Below are positions 1 to 13,779 of a stretch of 64,000 bases of DNA, in pieces (the first letter of the stretch is position 1; each line of letters opens with the position of its first letter). Origin of the DNA: Chalara sp. BL73 (Eukaryota; Ascomycota; Leotiomycetes; Helotiales). The notes beneath the pieces are model-generated. The model was given only the letters and a program-made list of their open reading frames with translations. It was not told where the DNA came from and did not search any database. The position numbers and the translations under genes are program-made. The stretch spans positions 62,001 through 126,000 of the forward strand of contig CAKJVC010000106.1 in assembly GCA_918026815.1 (NCBI GenBank), written 5' to 3'.

Positions 1-1
1 T

Positions 2-490
2 GGAGAAGCAGACCACGAACCCGATGACGCTGAGAAAAGCCTTAATCTGGTCAAAGATCTGCTTAAATCCACAAAAGTCAAGGCACGCATGACTGTAGCT
101 GAAATTGAGGACTGTACCGATGCAGTCGATCGTCTTCAGAAGCTTCTTATCGCCGCCTCTCAAACCAATGATCTTGTTACCAAAAAAATGATAGCTTCGA
201 TGTGGCCGTCTATTATTTCGGAAACATTCCTGGAGCTCGTGAGTGAGCAGCAAACTACATCATTGATAATTATGGCTCATTACTGTTTATTGCTTAAACA
301 GTGCGAAAGTTATTGGTACATGTCTCACCGGGCGCAAGATATGTTTGAGGCTATTCGTGGTAGCCGGCATCGCTCTCAATGGTTCATGCAACCAGAGTTC
401 TATCCTTATATTGCACATCCATTGAAAATATTCAGCTCTGGTGCCCAAAATGGTATCCAAATGGATTCCTGGATTGGAGCATCCACATAG
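2..490 (+). CDS. C-terminal part of a Zn2Cys6-type fungal transcription factor (5' end outside window)
   Basis: The reading frame is open from base 2, so the first ATG at 89 is probably internal and the gene starts before the window. The visible 162 residues end at TAG 488-490. The stretch IIMAHYCLLLKQCESYWYM, followed by a helix and a WF-containing segment, matches the usual C-terminal region of UPC2-like Zn2Cys6 regulators, where a LAHY(x)LL...WY pattern comes just before the end. That assignment rests on my memory of the family. The DNA-binding zinc cluster would lie upstream, so target genes cannot be inferred. No intron is needed in the visible part. It could also be a protein that has kept only this regulatory domain. 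Confidence 0.6.
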   Translation, partial: GEADHEPDDAEKSLNLVKDLLKSTKVKARMTVAEIEDCTDAVDRLQKLLIAASQTNDLVTKKMIASMWPSIISETFLELVSEQQTTSLIIMAHYCLLLKQCESYWYMSHRAQDMFEAIRGSRHRSQWFMQPEFYPYIAHPLKIFSSGAQNGIQMDSWIGAST

Positions 491-3400
491 GAAGATGAAT
501 TCTCCTTACCCGTACACAGCTAGTATGTTCATATTTAGTTGGAAACGCTTACCAATGGCAAAAGAAGGATAGCATGTAGTAAGGTTTCCTTACCCGCCTA
601 AGTCTCCCGCTAAATGGCATTAGAACTTCTTCAGAGTCCTGCTCCATACTAGTTAGCGGGAGCGTGAGAGCATTCTTGCTACCTGTGTTGGGAGCCTTAT
701 CACTTGCCTCAAAACTCAAATGCGACATTCCCTGTCTCCATAATAAATCCGTACTATGATACCTCTCTCTCACAATGTCTTTATTCTCTCAGAAAATTAT
801 CCAAGCTACAAGACCACAACACAACACTAACTATCGCCACCCCCAAAATTTTGACATCGACCACTTGGTCCGCGCCGAAACCCTCACAGTGTTGGATGGC
901 CGAATGAAGTGAAGCCTGGCGACGCTACCTGGCCGACACCAACAGAAACACCAAGAGACAGCCGTATTGTGAATTTCGATACGGATACCTTCTGTAGGAT
1001 AAATATGTGGTGATCGTACAGTACGGATATTTGGTTGTGATACAGTATGAATATGTGGAGGCCACGGAAAATTGATGCAAAACGGATCCATAAGCTAGAA
1101 AAAATTCTATTGAACTTTACAAACGTGCTGAGCCCGTCTACTATACCCATCTGGGCGTCAAGATTCTGTATTCTCGTTTGGGCTTGACCGAGCTCACTTT
1201 GTCATCAACCAGGATAAAATAACTAGTGACGGTGTGGAAGAAGACTCATCGACAGCCGCGCCGTTACATAAACAGTGTAGACAAGTCGAAAAAGATCTAC
1301 GGACATGGTTTCTGAAAAACCAATAAATTGAGGTTGAGGGAGGATGAGTCCGATGTCAAGCTTAAGCTGCACCCAAATTACGACCCTAAATCAAATTAGT
1401 AGCTCTTCTATGAGGAATACGAAGCATCTGGAACGATATGAATTACAAGGCCAGAGCATATGTACAGCCAACCCGGAGCGGATACACCATTATGGTCATA
1501 GATTGGGCCAAAACATTATCCTGTAGATTCCAAAAGTACGAACCATGAATACTGGTAGGCTCTAACTGGAGGACCCCGGTGTGATGGAGGAAATATACAA
1601 ACACTGCGTATTAGCTCTGTTGCTGCCTTCTAGCAGGCGGAGTCTCTTCTATCCTTTAGGCGTTCCTACATCCACCTTCGTCCAAGTTCAAACCGTCAGC
1701 TTACGCACATGCCGCATTATACTTTGCAGCTAGATATAGATCGCCCCGTAGGATGAGATTATATTTCTACAAGCGTAATGCTAGAAACTTTTCGCGCATT
1801 CTTTCATCACCGCGTAAGCAAACAACTACATATTACGAGGTTACCATCATAAATGCACTATGTTAACAATGGAAGAGTATCCAAAAAATCTTGCGTGACA
1901 TCTCCCTTACTCAACATGGTATAGTGTAGATAAGATTTATGTTATTGCTCCCACTATTAGAGTACGTTGCGGCACCTACTACTCAGAGTCATTACAGCCC
2001 GTTCATCTACTTGTGATCGGCAGTAATCCCCATACCCCCTCCATTTGTATTCTCTCCATCCCTCGGACTCTCCTTGCTGTAGAACTCCTATAATGCAGGA
2101 GCTTTAGTCTTCATACCCTCTTCTGCTGCGTCCTCCCCGGCACTATGAAATTCTCCTGCTGCAAGGTTCTCATGATGATTAGCTTGGGACATAGCTCCCA
2201 TCCCCAAACCCAGCATATTCAACCGAATTCTCGGGCCTGCAAGAGTTCACAAACAATACAGACTTTAAATAAGTGAAAGACATCCATTAAGTGACCTCTT
2301 AGGGTCATTGTGATTGACTCCAGCACCAGGATCGTCCGGTACGTCTGTATTCTCCTCATCTTCCAGTTGCTCGATAGCCTTGTACTCGTTAATCATCCTT
2401 TCACTGAGGCAAGCTCTATCGCTGTGCGGGATGCGGATATACATATTGTAATATAGATAGCAGTCGCCCCATACACCGAATACAGCGTGGCGAGCACCGA
2501 GGGGAATTGTGCTGGTAGTGCCAAGGCTATGGTGAACGGAGATGATGCGATGGGGTCGACTCCAGTGGGAGTGGTGTTGGACGTTGGAAACTAGGGAAAC
2601 TATGGGAACTGGCTAGGGCATAGGGAGTGGCCGCCAGATAATGGGTTTATGGAATATGGGAACCGATTGAGAAATAAGAAAAGGACGAACAGGAATGGCT
2701 AGATACGACACAGGTGCTGATTGAGTTACGGGCAGTCGAGGAAATTGGTGTGTATATTGATCGGACTAAGAGCGGCTGCAGGAACAGGAGCAAGAGCAAG
2801 TGTTTGAGAAGCCTAATTGCGAGTATATAAGGCATGCGAACGATAGATATTTTTGTTTGGAGACTAATATATCCATTCTACCTAGTTATTTCATTGCGTA
2901 ATCAAGTCGGACATTTTTCTGCTCGCCCCAAAGATACTACAATGCAAAGCCCGTTGCGATTTCAAGACTGAATAGGATTGGCGAGAGCGATAAGCTAGAA
3001 ACGTAGCCCATGTTTAGTCTTTTTATTCTCGTGCATTACGTTTGCCGAACCCAACAGAACCGGGAGTTGCCACATTGAGACTCCTGTACAATGGCACTAG
3101 TATACCCCTGGTCAGCTTAAGTTAATACAGTCAAAAGATGTAATACTACTCACAGGCGAACCGCGAGGTGTAATTATTCCACTCTTCCTTGTTCATTGTA
3201 GTTAGGAGCGCAAAATTAGGCCAGTTCCCTGGGTTTTATGGACAGAAGTTGATGCTAATAGGATAAGGTATTCGGTAAGTGATAACTAAGCTTGGGGAAT
3301 ATTAAATACATATGCTCACCGCAGAAACTTTGCTATGACAACTGCGTTGTATTCTGTCGCATTGTATTGTGGCAATCATTGTTTGAACTCATTATATCCC

Positions 3401-5261
3401 GTGGCCGCTGTGATTAAACAATCGCGGCTTAGAAGTGGGCTTGGAGGTGACAAAATATCAGCGGGATTAGGTTAATTAATATACAAAGCGTTCCTTGCTG
3501 GAGTAGCCTCTGATCCAGCACCACCAGGAGTTTACCAAAGACAACCAGGCCTGAACATCCATTCATTAGCACGAGCCCTCTGCATCACGTTAAATGCATT
3601 GGGGCGCTCACTGAAACACGTCCTAACGTCAAGCCAATGTTTGCGAAAAGGGAAATACTAGAGTTGAAGCAACGGTAATGTAAAGAGCGTGTTGAGAGTC
3701 CCAACCTTGCAACGAGCCATGACAACGGACCATAGAAACCGCTGTCCGCACCACTTTGACAGCTTAGAGGAGCAGGACCTTTGATCTAGATAGCCTTTGC
3801 GGAAGCGTAAACTTTAAAAATGGTATGGAGAGAGTGCTATGGTTGGTACAAAGAGGAAGAATATCGGGAAGGCTTTGAGACTTAAGCGATTAAACTAAGG
3901 CACTCACAAGCCATGGTTGGGAACACAGAGCTGTGAGGACAAAGGGTATGAATTTAGTCACGACACCTAGCGTCTGCTTCTACAAAGTCTGGACATAAGG
4001 AGACATCAGGGATAACCGGAAAATGCTAGGGGTCAATGGATATAAGCTTCATATGTGCTCTAAGGTCTAGTTCAAGCCGCAGCCAAATATGGGGAGGAGA
4101 GGCACTAACTAAACGGCAGAAATAATTTAACTACTAGAAAGTAATTTAAAAAATCCTACTGCTGGCAGGTAAAGTCCTATATTAGAATAACCAAATAATC
4201 AACAGTCCTGCTCCCTCCTGTTGATATAGTTCGATTAGCTTTTAGTATCAAAGAATCCCACGAAATATTATGCCTGCTTCCTCTCTATCTGCATTACGCA
4301 TAATTACCTGGTTTTACATGACAGTCACCCTGTTATTTTTCAAACAATATGCACGTTTTTGAGGTATTCTAAACAATCATATTGTGCCATGTCACACTCG
4401 CTTAAGCCCCGTATCACGTGCAGCTTACCACATATCTCATGTCATATCTTCACTGCCAACAGCTGGAGTAAACCCAAAAATGTCGCCTTTGGGATCGGTA
4501 GTTCAAATCCTTGACTGGGGTTTATATGTTTCGTACAAAGCTCTTGCATAAATTGGTATCGTGACAAATTAGTCTGCCGTTCAGGACCACATACATATCT
4601 TAGAAGTCGACAGGGCTGAATACCGCTTCCACTGTTATGCATCAGACAGGGTCGGTCACAATATTCTAGTAGCATGGGAACTCGACAATAAATTCTAGTT
4701 CACGCCTTATCATCAGACTCCTTCTGTCGATATACCAGGTATCGTTGATCTAAACGCCTCCTCGTTCCTAACTCAATGGGCACAATCTGCCAGCAGAGGG
4801 ATCATATGAGTCTTTCCTAGAGATATACAGCACATAGCAAACCTCTCTTATAGGCAGCGGTTCCAGGTGGGTCTTTCCATCTCTTGCTGGCGGTTAAAAC
4901 TGAACAAGTCTATGAGGGAAGTACAGGCGGATTCTCACGTGATTCAAAACGGGATTGTCGCCGCCTCTCCTACATCTGGGACAAAAGAATGAAATGTGCA
5001 TTTTATTTCGTATTCTTAGATATAAAGTAGAAAATAACCCAAAAAGTGATCATGATAAAGGCTGAGAATCATCTGCTTTGTTGATTCATGGTCGTCTTTT
5101 TTCGCCCATGACTGACAGGGGTTTCTGAAGACCTGTCACTAAAATTTGATGAATCAAAGGGTATGTAACCAGAGGCATGAATTTGGTCTAACCTGCCATA
5201 TAATTCCTGCTAACTTCCTCTGTTCATCTCCTCCGGGTACTATGCTACAGCTGGTCATTAG
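491..5261. other. gene-poor interval with decayed coding fragments
   Basis: No intact gene was found in these 4.8 kb. Short stretches still read like protein but are interrupted. On the minus strand at 549-773 there is a segment containing SFEASDKAPNTGSKNALTL without an ATG. On the plus strand at about 850-1560 there are fragments in different frames, such as FDIDHLVRAETLTVLDGRM and VKPGDATWPTPTETPRDSR, separated by stops and frame changes. A 77-codon ATG ORF on the minus strand (4442-4675) has five cysteines but no other support. The base composition is ordinary, unlike the AT-rich tract at the right end, so these look like genes lost by drift. Confidence 0.45.
2179..2690 (-). pseudogene. 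remnant of an unidentified protein-coding gene
   Basis: Read on the minus strand, a frame runs from about 2690 to 2305 with one internal TAG that could be a mutated CAG. It includes the motif GVWGDCYLYYNMYIRIP and then an acidic stretch, EQLEDEENTDVPDDPGAG. A GT...TTGCAG pair at about 2303 and 2237 would join it to RPENSVEYAGFGDGSYVPS and a TAA at 2179. Another acceptor phase would give a longer, different tail with its own TAG. The protein-like character and the plausible splice suggest a once-real gene. No start codon or family could be recognised, and chance cannot be excluded. Confidence 0.25.
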
Positions 5262-5983
5262 TTCCCTCTGCCTCTGGTGCCTCCTCTACGTGCTCTGCCT
5301 CTTGTAGATGTGCCGGATGCGGTTGCTGCAGAAGCCGTAGCTAATGCAGCGGCGGGGATTGGAGCGGGAACTGCAGGGGCGGCAATTGCTGGGGCGGTGA
5401 TTGCTTGGTTCTGTTATAGATGTGTATCAGAAGAACTATTTCCATCAATAATTATTAACCAAACTTACAATATTGGCATTGTGGCGACGGACGAATATTT
5501 TGATTTCTCGCTTGCGCCTTGTGTAACAATCTTGGAAGCTTTTGAGGCTTCCAGGGTTCCATTTTCCGATATGATTAGTACGGTACGTGATATGAATTGC
5601 TGTCCAGGCTGCGCGCGTGAAAACACCGTGAGTGTGGAAGTCTGGTCTTTGGGCATTGAGGGCTTCGAGATGACGGACGACTAGTTGCTCAGTGTCAGCG
5701 TGTTTGCTAACATAGCGTATTGACACAACATTATGAACTTAACTTACATCTTAAGCAGAGGTCATATCTTGTTAATTCGATCGCATTGAGAGTCGAGAGA
5801 GCCGCCGTGGCAGGCCAGTTACCTGGAGCAGGAAGCACGATGAGTTGTTGTGTAGCCATCCTTATTCATTGCCTTCGATGTTGGCGGGTCGGTGGTGGTT
5901 TGCGACTCGAAGACTTGACTGAAAGACAAGATAATTTGATGAGGCTCTTCAATGGGGAGAATCAGACTCACCTCTATTGCTAA
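5262..5983 (+). CDS. possible two-exon hypothetical protein, 5' end unresolved
   Basis: A frame opens after an in-frame TAG at 5259-5261 and reads through an Ala/Gly-rich segment (VANAAAGIGAGTAGAAIAGAV) that could be a membrane helix. It reaches TAG 5682-5684 if unspliced. A GTACGT donor at 5583 and a TTAAGCAG acceptor ending at 5758 are both phase 0. They would instead join the frame to a second exon ending at TAA 5981-5983, which contains two CC/CxxC-like cysteine groups. There is no ATG: the first possible start in frame is GTG 5277, so an upstream exon would be needed. The product is unknown, and this may be another decayed gene like its neighbours. Confidence 0.25.
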
Positions 5984-6158
5984 TGCTAATGCTGCCTTGT
6001 CCCCAACCTATACCCCCCACCCCATCTATATGGAGCCTTTCCCTACCCCACCGCTTCGCTCACAGCCTCATATGTTACATTTCCTACCCATACTCACACA
6101 TTACCTATATACAAATCCTCATCCAAGCATCCCAACCGTCTATTGCATTGTGGAATAA

Positions 6159-7250
6159 CTCTGCATCCCCAGTAAACTCATTATAGAAGACGGTTCCCAA
6201 GGGACTTCACAAGGGCAACCTGCAATAGTAGATGATCTCTCCTTTCGCCTGAGCTTTGTAAGTGACAAGTTTACAGATACAAGAGTGCATGCACAATACC
6301 GGTTTAATAAGAGTATATCATCCCCATCATGGCCTTCTCGATTTTCAAGCCCTCAGGAATTCAACACAGGCAGGCCAGGAGGTCCATCAAACAATAATTT
6401 CGGAACCACGAAGCTATGGACTGAAATTCGGTCGGCCACTCCTTGCCCAAGTATTAAATTAGTAGATTTCAATACTCAAGGTGGCCAAGAATTCACGCCA
6501 CAATGGCACAAGGTACTCAAGGTCCTCAGAATATTAGAGTCTCTTAAGCTAGGTTGGATACGGGACGTAATGAACCGGGTAGAATTAAGAATAGGTTAAG
6601 CCAAGATCTGTCAAGCGAACCCCAAACATTGGTATTGCTTTTCCTTGTTTCATATAGCAATGCCCTTACTAATAATTGAACGCAGATCGAAAGAACTGTC
6701 ACACCACAACTACATGACGATCCCGCGACTTCAATTGCAAATGGGCCACAAACACTATTCAGAACTGCTTTTCCAAAAGGCTATGAGCTTGTTGATGCTC
6801 CTACTATGGACTCAAACAGCGGATTGTACGCCTTGGAATATAGCTGTGTTTATCAATCTCATGACATTCGACCATCGTTTCAGGAACTCTTCAGTTCGAT
6901 TGTCCGACGGAAGCCATCTGGATCCATTTCGACAGCGGCCCCGCTCACAGTGGACATTACTCGGCGATGAAGCGAAAGATTTCGCAACCTTTATTTCCTT
7001 CTAGAGTAGCGGCGGTTACTGCATCGGCGACGGCATCCGTCAATTAGAAACTCGAGATGTGCCTAAAGCCACATCCATATTTGATGCTAGTGATCAAGGG
7101 CCATTTGCAAATTGAGTTTGCTCGCCATCATGCCCCTTCCAATGCTCACTTTTCGGATAAGAACGTTCAATATTTGCGCTGTTTTCAGAAAATATTTCCT
7201 CTATCTACGATAAGAAGACGTTCGCTAATCCCTATTATGTTTCCTTCCTG
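6159..7250 (+). pseudogene. decayed gene with an OTU-protease-like motif
   Basis: One open stretch without a start runs from 6159 to TAA 6597-6599. A second runs from 6686 (after a possible ACTAATA...CGCAG acceptor) to TGA 6968-6970. The second contains GYELVDAPTMDSNSGLYAL, which resembles the catalytic loop of OTU-like cysteine proteases (usually D-x-x-x-D-G-N-C-x-L-Y-A). Here the catalytic cysteine position is serine. Further fragments continue in other frames to about 7250. The family link is by motif resemblance only. The missing start, stops, frame changes and lost nucleophile all argue for a non-functional remnant. Confidence 0.3.
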
Positions 7251-7938
7251 AATGTGTTCTTAAAACCCCAAAAGTCTCAATAGAGTCCCAGATGAACCAC
7301 CACTACAAGATATCCAGCTTAAGTCCTCTATCAGAAAGTCTGACTACAGAGTCTTCCTAAGGTGCTAATATAGATTAAGGTTCTCATAAAAGCCGCTGCT
7401 AGATATCCTAAACCTGGACAGTTTCAAGCATAGATCCCTCCCATCTTTTGTATAATGCCATGCTAGTAGGCACAAGCAATGTTCTTCCCTCTTTTTCCAT
7501 CTTTGCGCTGTAGGTTTTAGAATAGCACAATAAATAACTAAGATTGGAATTCTGGTCAGGGCTATCTCGATAGGCAACCAAAAATAGTGATTTATATCTT
7601 ACAGGTATCGATATCGTGTAGTCATGATTCGGGGAACATGATCTAAATCTATAAACACTTGGTATAGCCTAGCGTCTTTTCTTCTCAGTTCCCACTCGAG
7701 AATAACCACAACAGCTATTACTAATTAAGTGTCCGTAGTCATTAATAGACAGTTCAAGAAATGGCTATATACGCGGAAGTCTGCTGAATCCAATAGTCAA
7801 TTACTAAAAAAGGATAAACAGATCATAGATGGAACAAATAATTATACACCACAGTGAAGAACCATATCACAACACAAAACCGTATACATTTCCAGAAACC
7901 AAACGCTCACTTAAGAACTCCTATACAATCATTCCTCT
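7251..7938. other. no gene seen
   Basis: This interval has only short ORFs without supporting features. The 70-codon minus-strand frame at 7365-7577 has no recognisable domain. I see no repeat, RNA gene or regulatory site that can be supported. Confidence 0.5.
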
Positions 7939-8252
7939 ATGACGAAGATCCAGCTCTCCCTCACCATAGTAGCTACCGCACTCGCGCTGTGCTTCATACC
8001 CCTCACCCCACTAATATCCAGAGCATCAACTGCACAAACACTTTTTGACGACGGAGACTAGTCCAGAACCATTATTGAGCCTCAAACATCCCTTATCAAA
8101 CGGTCGAAGCTGTAGAGACTTCGGCCGTAAAAGGACATGGCGGTTGGTAAAAATATATTATTGATTATCGATGGCATAACCAAACTCACCTCCGAAGACG
8201 CGCCAGGTCGCGGAAGTAGATCCAATGAGATGAAAGGGGACGGTCAAGGATA
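7939..8252 (+). pseudogene. remnant of a small secreted protein gene interrupted by stops
   Basis: An ATG at 7939 begins a 40-residue ORF ending at TAG 8059-8061. Its first part is a clear signal-peptide-like segment, with a basic start followed by LTIVATALALCF. The same frame continues past this stop through TAG 8113-8115 and TAA 8128-8130 to a final TAA at 8251-8253. The bridged region includes a possible processing site LIKR. All three internal stops are one C-to-T change from glutamine codons, which fits RIP-like decay of a gene for a protein of about 104 residues. A functional 40-residue peptide is a less likely alternative. Confidence 0.35.
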
Positions 8253-8339
8253 ATGCAACGCACAACCCATTGGGGATAATTTAGTTACTTATCCGTTGTA
8301 GCCTGGGATTATATTGACTAAAGACTTCGAAGACACAAA

Positions 8340-9618
8340 ATGAGGTACTAGCAAGCCAATTTGCCCATGATGACGCTAGTAACAGCCAAGCAGCCTCAAG
8401 AGAAAGCAATGAAAATGAGTAAGTCAATTCCTACTGCCTACATTACAGCAGACTCATCAGCAAGTATTCACTGTGGCAAAACTGTATGAACCTCTAGAGG
8501 TAATACGCAAATATGCCAATCCTCTCTTCTACTTGAAGATGCTTCCTCTCATCGTCACTGCTCTGGACCCTAAGACGGTGTGGGACGCAATGATATGCCA
8601 TCCGCGAATGCACCTCTAGTGGTAAGGCATACTCCATCTTCAAGTACGCCTAGCGCATGGTAGTTTCAGAAGACAAGCCGCGAGAGAAAGGCTAGTCAAT
8701 AATTGGAGAAGCATAATACTAGCAACCAATGACAACCTTTCAAATCCAGCAATGTCGATGGTAATGGTTCTAATGCAGAACGATGACAGCAAAAACCTGA
8801 GCATTTGAAAATTATATGACCACTTGCTCAAATTTTTCAAGTAGGAAACCGCGGTGTTCTCTCCGGAAATTATGAATGGAGAGACAAAGACCACAAAACT
8901 TTCAGTTACCAGAGAGCTCACAGCGTGCATGCTAAAGCCCATGGAAACGCGCAGAAGGAATTGAATATAGAACGCTAACAGAACCAAGATGAGAAATTTG
9001 CTCTGGATGCAGAAATTCAAGCCTCCCCAGCTATTGAAAATATGGAAGATGATGGCTGTGATCGAAAAATGAAGCTGGAATTCTTAATGTTCATTTCGAG
9101 GAGTCTTTAACCAACTGACATTTGGTGAAGTGGATGCTTTAGGTGAGAATCCCGAGGGTTCAGAAACGGCTCAAGAATAGGCTCCATAGAATCTATCTAT
9201 CAGCGCCAGAGCAGGTGACAGAGAGCGTGCTGGCATGGAGCAATCTCGAACCACCAAATAGCCGTAGATACCTAGTGCACAGACTCATATCACGAGTCTC
9301 ATCAGTCCCGTACAACTCAAGGAGAGGAAGAACTATAGTTCTGACGATGACCTGTCGGCCAACCAGGAAGGCGAGCTTTGCAACGCAATGGTCAGACTCG
9401 CAAACAACCACAATAGCCCAAACAATAATTCTTTGGGTCAAACCAAAGACCGTCCGCATAAGTGCTATGGAGAAGCTAAACTTGGTCGATCCACCCAAAT
9501 ATTTACTAACTTGCTTTGTTTATGTAACGCCATGGCGAAAGTGAGTATGGTTTTCGAGAGAGCCCTCCTCCTGCAGATCTCAATATCTAGGATTATCCGA
9601 TGGCAGGGCTTAAAGTAG
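8340..9618 (+). pseudogene. decayed protein-coding locus, family unknown
   Basis: Several plus-strand segments read like a hydrophilic protein but are broken by stops. One near 8380 includes DDASNSQAASRESNENE just before a GTAAGT-like site. Another from about 9140 contains YSSDDDLSANQEGELCNAM and runs open from 9250 to TAG 9616-9618. Most in-frame stops between 9170 and 9260 are TAG. The antisense frames at 8640-9020 and 9193-9498 are treated as shadows. The Ser/Asn-rich, acidic linker style is seen in regulators and in retrotransposon gag proteins. Neither can be asserted. Confidence 0.25.
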
Positions 9619-11605
9619 GGGAGGACCTAGAATTTGGGACGATTCAGATGCGGAAGAGAACGCGTTACTGAAGTAGACCAGGCTGTAGAAAGTAACGGGA
9701 TTCTCAAGAGAACCATGATGCCTAAAAAGACCTAGACTGCAGGTAGCAACTACCATTGGTAGACAGAAAGCGCCATTGAGGTTTGTACTTCTTAGGTAGT
9801 GTGGTTAGCAGATATCCTTAGTTAGGTATCTTTTTAAAAAAATTATAATCGATGAATTCCAAAGACCCAGTAAACACCTCAAGGCCGTGATATTTGATCC
9901 GTAATATAGTTGGCTAGTGATTGTGTCTGAACATTAAGGTATTAAGTCTGCAGGCGGTGATATACATTCTGGGGGGGTTTCTTCATCTTTTAATACTAGG
10001 GCAATTTCTTGAGACCAAGGCATGAGTCCTATCAAAGGCTCCCTCGAGCTTCAGCAAAGCAAGCTTAGAAAGAAGATGTTGCTACAGCTAGACTCTATAT
10101 CCCTGTCAAACTCCGGGTCCCCCCCCAAAAAACCAAGCTTTGAAGGTAAGACTACCAAGGTCTGTATTGGCGTTGGGTAACATAACGAAATCATTTCCAC
10201 TGCCATCTGCATAGAATTTTCTGAGTATCAAATGATTGGCTTCAGGTTTTGCAAGCCATCGCCTTTCCAATTTTGTTCCTTACTTCCCGCTTGGGAGCCA
10301 GTCTTTTCGGACGATATGATCACCCGGATCGCTCCTTTCCCAAAAGTAGTCAGAGCAAGCAAGTAACAGTTGAGATCATGGACATCAACCCAACTGCTAT
10401 AATTCCAAGAACCAAATCAAAGAGCACTGGAGCATCGCTCATACTCTGTATTGACAGATCATTCCTTTGTTAACTGTCTTGCTTGGTTACTGTGTAAACA
10501 GGCAGAGGTTGTCATACCAACTCCATGGCATCAACATATGACATTGCGCAAACAATCCTTAAATTTTCAACCTACAACAGTCTCTATAGTAGTTGCTTGG
10601 GAATGTTTAGAAAAGTAACGGGGGAGATATAGATATCAGACCACCTCATGACTATGCCCGCGTCTTTTGAGCATAGTCGGTCAAGAATGGACACCTCATT
10701 TGAGGAATGAGCCATAGAGGCAAATGGGAGCTATATGAGCCGGTATGTGTAAAGGGGTTCTGTCAGCGGATACAGATGGGAAACTTGATTGATTGCCGCT
10801 CCAAGAAACTGTAGGAATCTTTTACATGTGTTTTCCAAGCCGTGCTAGAAACATGTCAAGGAAAACAACGTTGGAATGATGCAAGACAGGGCATATAGTA
10901 TCAAGAGTACGTTTAGAAGATATCATATAATGCAGATCTTAATTGATGTTGATTGTGGTGTAGATATTTGAAGGCACAGGGATGCCAGGGGTTGACATGG
11001 CTTACCTAACTTCATAGTGTTGGTCAATGTTGACTTAGATATCTTGATTCACATCAGCAAGCTTTGAAGGGCATACAGGACCAATACACGTAATGACTAC
11101 CAATAGATGTGACCGTAAGGGGTTTGCTCCTGTTATTCATGTTGTCTGGTCAAGGCATCGTCCCAAGTCCCAACCGGTTAACAAGCACAAGCACAAGCAC
11201 GTTTATTGTGGCGAAAGCGTCTGAAGAAGAAGAGAGAGCCAGTGCAGCGTAGCCCAAAAAAAGCCATAGCCCGCAGCACCAGTACCAGTCCATCGACGAT
11301 TTCTCCACCACCACCACCACCACCACCGCCCCCCCAATTCAGCAAGACTTTATTCTTCTCGCTGCCCTATCGCGTCACCAAGACAACTACCATCCAGCTT
11401 CAATATCCTACTGTAAATAATACGTCAAACACCGCAATCATATCGCAAGGATCGCACTTCGTTCGACGCTGCAACCGCAGACGAGCCTCTCTGCCCAGGC
11501 CGCCGCAGGGCCCCTCGTAGCGCGTCATACAATCAAAACCTGAGGAAAACCCATCCACATCCCACCAATCCACCGCCCAAGCCGCATCCTCTGCCCTTAC
11601 GGATC
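9619..11605. other. intergenic region and probable 5' region of the SR-protein kinase gene
   Basis: No gene was recognised. A homopolymer run (GGGGGGG) lies at about 9972 and a C-run followed by an A-run at about 10,120. Towards the right end are an ACAAGC triplication at about 11,180 and a CCA/CCG microsatellite at 11,305-11,335. Pyrimidine-rich sequence leads up to the ATG at 11,606, as is common in fungal promoters and leaders. Short ORFs here lack ATG starts or homology. Confidence 0.5.
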
Positions 11606-11796
11606 ATGAACGGCTCTCAGATCAAAGCTGCAGCAATTCAGAAGGCAAAGCAGGTGGCCAATACCGCCGCCAATGGTAGCGCCACCAAGAAGAGGAAGAA
11701 GGAGTTGAAGCCCATCATCACTACCGAGGGTCAACCAGCAGATGAGGGCGCAGACATGGCGGCCTCAGCAACAAAGCAAGCCCACAGTGGTGCAGG
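11606..11796 (+). CDS. upstream ORF or alternative first exon of the SR-protein kinase gene
   Basis: ATG 11,606 opens a lysine/alanine-rich frame with a basic cluster ATKKRKKELKP. It runs to a good GTAAGT donor at 11,797. If the intron ends at the AG at 11,937-11,938 (branch-like TACTAAT just before), the spliced frame reads GGA then TGA. It would stop on a TGA that overlaps the kinase ATG as ATGA. If the acceptor is CTATAG at 11,871, the frame instead ends at TAA about 18 codons later. In neither case does it join the kinase frame, so an upstream ORF of about 64 codons is the simplest reading. A missed exon structure that adds this basic N-terminus to the kinase remains possible. Confidence 0.4.
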
Positions 11797-11929
11797 GTAA
11801 GTCCCACCTCCGCCATTTTCCCCGTCAACTGTCAACATCACCTTCGCCTTTATTGCGCAAACTTTCTATAGCGTTAGGCGAAATCATGGATATGTGCCAG
11901 ATTATTCTGCACATCTATCCTCGTACTAA

Positions 11930-13779
<1,850 letters not shown>

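Noticed and set aside
4485..4510. B-box-like GGTAGTTCAAATCC
   Set aside because: There is no A-box upstream on the same strand and no acceptor-stem pairing.
8640..9020. 126-codon minus-strand hydrophobic ORF
   Set aside because: It is antisense to a decayed, hydrophilic plus-strand coding segment. Hydrophobic antisense frames are a common by-product.
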